NCBI RefSeq assembly: GCF_002165375.2
Contig: NZ_CP032134.1
Location: 2,232,001 to 2,296,000 of the forward strand
Direction: 5' to 3'
From: Acinetobacter chinensis
GTDB lineage: Bacteria; Pseudomonadota; Gammaproteobacteria; Pseudomonadales; Moraxellaceae
DNA: 64,000 nt
Shown here: positions 61,122-64,000 of the stretch, one piece after another
Layout of the letters: each line of letters opens with the position of its first letter
Position numbering within the stretch: the first letter of the stretch is position 1
The notes under the pieces: generated by a model
Database searches by the model: none
Seen by the model: the letters and a program-made list of their open reading frames with translations, nothing else
Told to the model about the DNA's origin: nothing
Made by a program: the position numbers and the translations under genes

Positions 61122-62153
61122 ATGAATAAAACCAGAATAATACTGCTGACCCTGTTAAGTGCTGTTTCGACTGTTGCCTGTGCAGAAAAAAAACCACAAT
61201 ATAAGTGTTCAGTCTCTTCCCCCAAATGGGCTAAAGAATTCAATAAGGTCTACCAGCTGGATGAGTTCCGTGTCTATTATTCAGATCTTGAATCTAGTAC
61301 ACAAAACCTCCCCCAAACCGCGGATATTAATAACAATAAAATTCCTGATTATGTTGAAAATATAGCAATACAAGCCATGAACAGTCGAGATATGTTCAAG
61401 CTTGCAGGCTTCCGATCACCGCTCGACTCACCTCGCTATCAAAACAGTGCCGAGTCCATCGCAATATTTCTACAGAAAACTGGAGGTAATGGCGTCGCTT
61501 TTGAGCGGGCTGCCCGTTATCCCAATCTATCTATCAATTCAAAAGACATGCCATGTTCGATAAGCATCGTCATCTCCAACAATTTAGAAGGCTTTCCAGG
61601 CTCATGGGCAACAGTTACTCATGAACTCTTTCATCTTTATCAATATGGATATGCTCAGTTTAAAAACTCCTGGTATCTGGAAAGCCTTGCCAACTGGGCT
61701 GATCGTGCAATGAAAATTGACATCACCAACAATACAAAACGTTTACCACCACTCCCCCAGACAAGAACTGAAATTAATCAGGATATTTTTGGAAAAGCAT
61801 ATACACATATCTGGCGAAGGTTATTTCTGATTAATGACAGTGATATCCTGGAAATACCAGAAGATATGCTTAAACGCAGATATGTAGGAGGGTCCAAAGT
61901 TTTCCTGGACAATGAATGGCGAGGAACTCATTTTGTTCTTACGTTTATGCAAAATCTGGAGAAAGAGTCAAATCGGATTTCAGCAGAAAAAAAATGGGAG
62001 CCTTATCACTGGAAAGAAAAAGATCAACGCTCAAAAGAATGGGACCCTTTAATTTTACAGCTGATCCAGAAACAGTTAAAACAGCCGAAATATGATCAGA
62101 AAGAGACCCGTTTCATGCGAAATATTTCCATACAGAACCTAAAAAGTGAATAA
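61122..62153 (+). CDS. putative exported metallopeptidase with HExxH and calcium-loop motif
   Basis: 343-residue protein with an N-terminal signal peptide (MNKTRIILLTLLSAVSTVACA), whose Cys20 could make it a lipoprotein although the -3 position is Thr. After a polar region comes a Ca-loop-like segment DINNNKIPDYVEN (residues 68-80; D-x-N-x-N-x-I-x-D), then a gluzincin-like site VTHELFHLYQYG (His167, Glu168, His171) with a probable third ligand Glu187 in WYLESLANWAD. The C terminus is very basic and hydrophilic. It resembles predicted secreted metalloproteases with a DxNxNGxPDYVE element. Substrate unknown. Codon use is somewhat more AT-rich than the neighbours. Confidence 0.75.
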   Translation: MNKTRIILLTLLSAVSTVACAEKKPQYKCSVSSPKWAKEFNKVYQLDEFRVYYSDLESSTQNLPQTADINNNKIPDYVENIAIQAMNSRDMFKLAGFRSPLDSPRYQNSAESIAIFLQKTGGNGVAFERAARYPNLSINSKDMPCSISIVISNNLEGFPGSWATVTHELFHLYQYGYAQFKNSWYLESLANWADRAMKIDITNNTKRLPPLPQTRTEINQDIFGKAYTHIWRRLFLINDSDILEIPEDMLKRRYVGGSKVFLDNEWRGTHFVLTFMQNLEKESNRISAEKKWEPYHWKEKDQRSKEWDPLILQLIQKQLKQPKYDQKETRFMRNISIQNLKSE

Positions 62154-62185
62154 TTAAAATGTGAACCTCAAATGACTGTAATCAT

Positions 62186-63616
62186 ATGACTCAAAATACG
62201 CTGGTATGGTTCAGACAGGATCTGCGGGTATCTGATCACACTGCTTTATGGCATGCCTGTAACAGTGGGTACTGTACTGCCGTGGTTATTCTCTCCCCTA
62301 AGCAGTGGAAGCTGCATCATGATGCTCCAGTAAAACTGGATTTTTATCTGCGACAGCTTTCAGTACTGAAAAAACAGCTGAGTGAGCTGAATATTCAACT
62401 GGTTATTAAAACTGTTCCACTCTGGAAAAACATCGCACAAGAACTACTGAAACTTTCCCATCAACTCAATGCTCAGCATATTCATGCCAGTATTGAATGC
62501 GGTATCAATGAACTGAGCCGCGACTTCCAGGTGCAGAAATTACTGAACCAGCATGGCAAAGATCTGATCCTTCATCATGACCGGACACTGTTCCCTGTTG
62601 GCTCCATCCGGAATCAAAGCCAGAAACCCTATCAGATCTTTGGTGCTTTTAAAAAATACTGTTATGACCAGTTAAGTATCTCAGTGCCACAGTGTTACCC
62701 CACTCCCTCCATTCAGCAGAAACTGGCAACTGAAATTTCAGATCATGAACAGATTCCACAGATACAGCAGTTTTATCCTGATTGGCAATCCACAACTGAC
62801 CTGGAGTGGCAAACTGGTGAACAGCATGCACTGCATCAGCTGGATGAATTTATAACAGACCGCCTTTCAGATTATGCAACAGCTCGCGACTTTCCCCATA
62901 TAGACGGCACAAGCCAGCTTTCAGCCTACTTAAACACAGGCATTCTTTCGATCCGTCAGTGTATTCAGGCACTGTTCCGTCAGCAGCAAGGTCATTTCCA
63001 TATTGATAGTACAGGTCAGCAAAGCTGGCTGGATGAACTGTTATGGCGGGAATTTTACACGCACATACTTTTTGATTTCCCGTACATTTCAAAGCATTTA
63101 CCCTTTAAAGCCGCTACTGTGAAGATTGCATGGCGAAATGCACCTGAAGACTTAAAAGCCTGGCAACAGGGTCAGACCGGTATCCCTGTGGTTGATGCAG
63201 GAATGCGCCAGCTGCTCGCAACAGGCTGGATGCACAACCGAGCACGCATGATTGTAGCCATGTTTCTCTGTAAAAACCTGCTGATCGACTGGCGACTGGG
63301 CGAACAGTGGTTTATGCAGCATCTGATTGATGGCGATCTGGCTGCCAATAACGGCGGCTGGCAATGGTGTGCATCCACAGGGACAGATTCTGTACCTTAT
63401 TTCCGTATTTTCAATCCTGTCAGTCAGTCACAGAAGTTCGATCCGACAGGAGAATACATCAGGCACTGGGTACCCGAACTTGCCCATCTGGATGCAAAAA
63501 CCATCCATGAACCCTATGCCAAAAATGCAGACCTGAAGCTGAACTACCCCAAACCCATTGTGAATTTAAAAAGCAGTCGTCTTCGTGCCATAGAAGCTTT
63601 TAAAGGAATCAGTTAA
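62186..63616 (+). CDS. phrB: deoxyribodipyrimidine photolyase
   Basis: 476-residue class I CPD photolyase that splits cyclobutane pyrimidine dimers with blue light. The N-terminal antenna domain opens TLVWFRQDLRVSDHTALWHA. The FAD domain contains GTSQLSAYLNTGILSIRQC, LLWREFYTHILFDFP, GQTGIPVVDAGMRQLLATGWMHNRARMIVAMFLCKNLLIDWRLGEQWFM and LAANNGGWQWCASTGTDSVPYFRIFNPV, with tryptophans for electron transfer. Full length. It starts 32 bp after the metallopeptidase gene. Light-dependent repair complements umuDC here. Confidence 0.95.
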   Translation: MTQNTLVWFRQDLRVSDHTALWHACNSGYCTAVVILSPKQWKLHHDAPVKLDFYLRQLSVLKKQLSELNIQLVIKTVPLWKNIAQELLKLSHQLNAQHIHASIECGINELSRDFQVQKLLNQHGKDLILHHDRTLFPVGSIRNQSQKPYQIFGAFKKYCYDQLSISVPQCYPTPSIQQKLATEISDHEQIPQIQQFYPDWQSTTDLEWQTGEQHALHQLDEFITDRLSDYATARDFPHIDGTSQLSAYLNTGILSIRQCIQALFRQQQGHFHIDSTGQQSWLDELLWREFYTHILFDFPYISKHLPFKAATVKIAWRNAPEDLKAWQQGQTGIPVVDAGMRQLLATGWMHNRARMIVAMFLCKNLLIDWRLGEQWFMQHLIDGDLAANNGGWQWCASTGTDSVPYFRIFNPVSQSQKFDPTGEYIRHWVPELAHLDAKTIHEPYAKNADLKLNYPKPIVNLKSSRLRAIEAFKGIS

Positions 63617-63687
63617 ATTGATTACTCAGATTCATCTGTCTGTGTTAAATTTCCTTAATCCTGAAAAAACTTTATGATAACAAGATC

Positions 63688-64000
63688 ATGACAAGACAGA
63701 CACAACAGCAGGTAATGGAGCTTCTTCAGCATTTTAAACTGAAAACATTGCCTGAAAATGGTTTGCTCTATTCAGAAGAGCTTTTCAAAATTGGGGCAGA
63801 TGACAGTGATGCAAACCTGGAAGAACTGAATCAGCTTCTGGTCCAGCTGCATCGTCAGGGAATACGTCCCAACGATATAGTCGAACGGCCTGAAGGACTG
63901 AATTTCCTCATGACCATCGCGGCATTTATATGTGATGTCATCAACCAGCGAACCAACACTGAAACCGAATGGTATAACTACCACGAGGCAATCAAGATTC
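63688..64000 (+). CDS. hypothetical protein, truncated by window end
   Basis: Open frame of 104 codons running off the right edge. It begins MTRQTQQQVMELLQHFKLK and continues with a helical acidic segment (DDSDANLEELNQLLVQLHRQGIRPNDIVERPEGLNFLMTIAAFICDVINQ). No signal peptide. I do not recognise the family from this part. An ATG 14 bp upstream is out of frame and stops at once, and ATG 63688 is the only plausible start. Ribosome site weak. Confidence 0.65.
   Translation, partial: MTRQTQQQVMELLQHFKLKTLPENGLLYSEELFKIGADDSDANLEELNQLLVQLHRQGIRPNDIVERPEGLNFLMTIAAFICDVINQRTNTETEWYNYHEAIKI

Noticed and set aside
1..64000. Prophage, CRISPR array, integron, tRNA or rRNA genes
   Set aside because: I saw no repeat-spacer pattern, phage structural genes, integrase, transposase or cloverleaf-like sequence anywhere in the window.

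Overview
The window is a 64 kb chromosomal segment of a gammaproteobacterium, almost certainly Acinetobacter. The evidence is the moderately low GC content and several markers: a long UmuD with an N-terminal extension, the DUF1852 (MesX)/MesD folate-independent methionine synthase pair, tandem DUF3144 genes, TcyP, and both dimeric and monomeric isocitrate dehydrogenases. I see no rRNA, tRNA, CRISPR array, complete insertion sequence or prophage. Genes are densely packed on both strands and many are followed by clear intrinsic terminators.

Layout. 1-3.2 kb: ahpC, an HdhA-like short-chain dehydrogenase, a KTSC-like small protein, an O-methyltransferase and a DUF1653 protein. 3.2-5.6 kb: a four-gene operon of a small GTPase with a conservon-type G3 motif, two roadblock/LC7 proteins and an unrecognised pseudo-receiver-like protein. 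6.3-13.8 kb: an Ala-rich lipoprotein, a VIT-family membrane protein, a YeeE/YedE transporter, a nitronate monooxygenase, dusB, a DUF1615 lipoprotein and a HAD phosphatase. 13.9-16.9 kb: an acyl desaturase and its ferredoxin reductase, divergent from a FabR/DesT-type regulator, with a palindrome in the shared promoter. 16.9-24.8 kb: hydrolase, rapA, rluA-type synthase, a degenerate isochorismatase fused to an aryl carrier domain, an HbpS/GlcG protein, hemL and thiE.

25-29.3 kb is the most accessory-looking stretch: two lipoproteins, a gene interrupted by an in-frame amber codon, a long inverted repeat and a LuxR-type regulator. 29.6-37 kb: Mpo1-like DUF962 protein, CYTH triphosphatase, an unknown protein, two DUF3144 paralogues, umuDC (SOS polymerase V) and an amidohydrolase. 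37-46.4 kb: M16 peptidase, YcaQ-type glycosylase, PhzF-like protein, tcyP, flavin reductase, MFS transporter and a DUF4124 protein. 46.5-55.3 kb: icd/rluE, then a TauE/SafE permease, a flavin reductase, mesD, mesX and the monomeric isocitrate dehydrogenase. 55.8-64 kb: M61 peptidase, a D,D-carboxypeptidase, type II NADH dehydrogenase, slyD, a putative secreted metallopeptidase, photolyase and a gene cut by the window end.

The systems most worth a second look are the GTPase/roadblock operon, the mesX-mesD-flavin reductase cluster with a nested palindromic repeat inside it, the catalytically degenerate isochorismatase-carrier protein beside an HbpS protein, and the amber-split secreted protein. 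DNA-damage functions (umuDC, YcaQ-type glycosylase, photolyase, and rapA for transcription recovery) are scattered rather than clustered.
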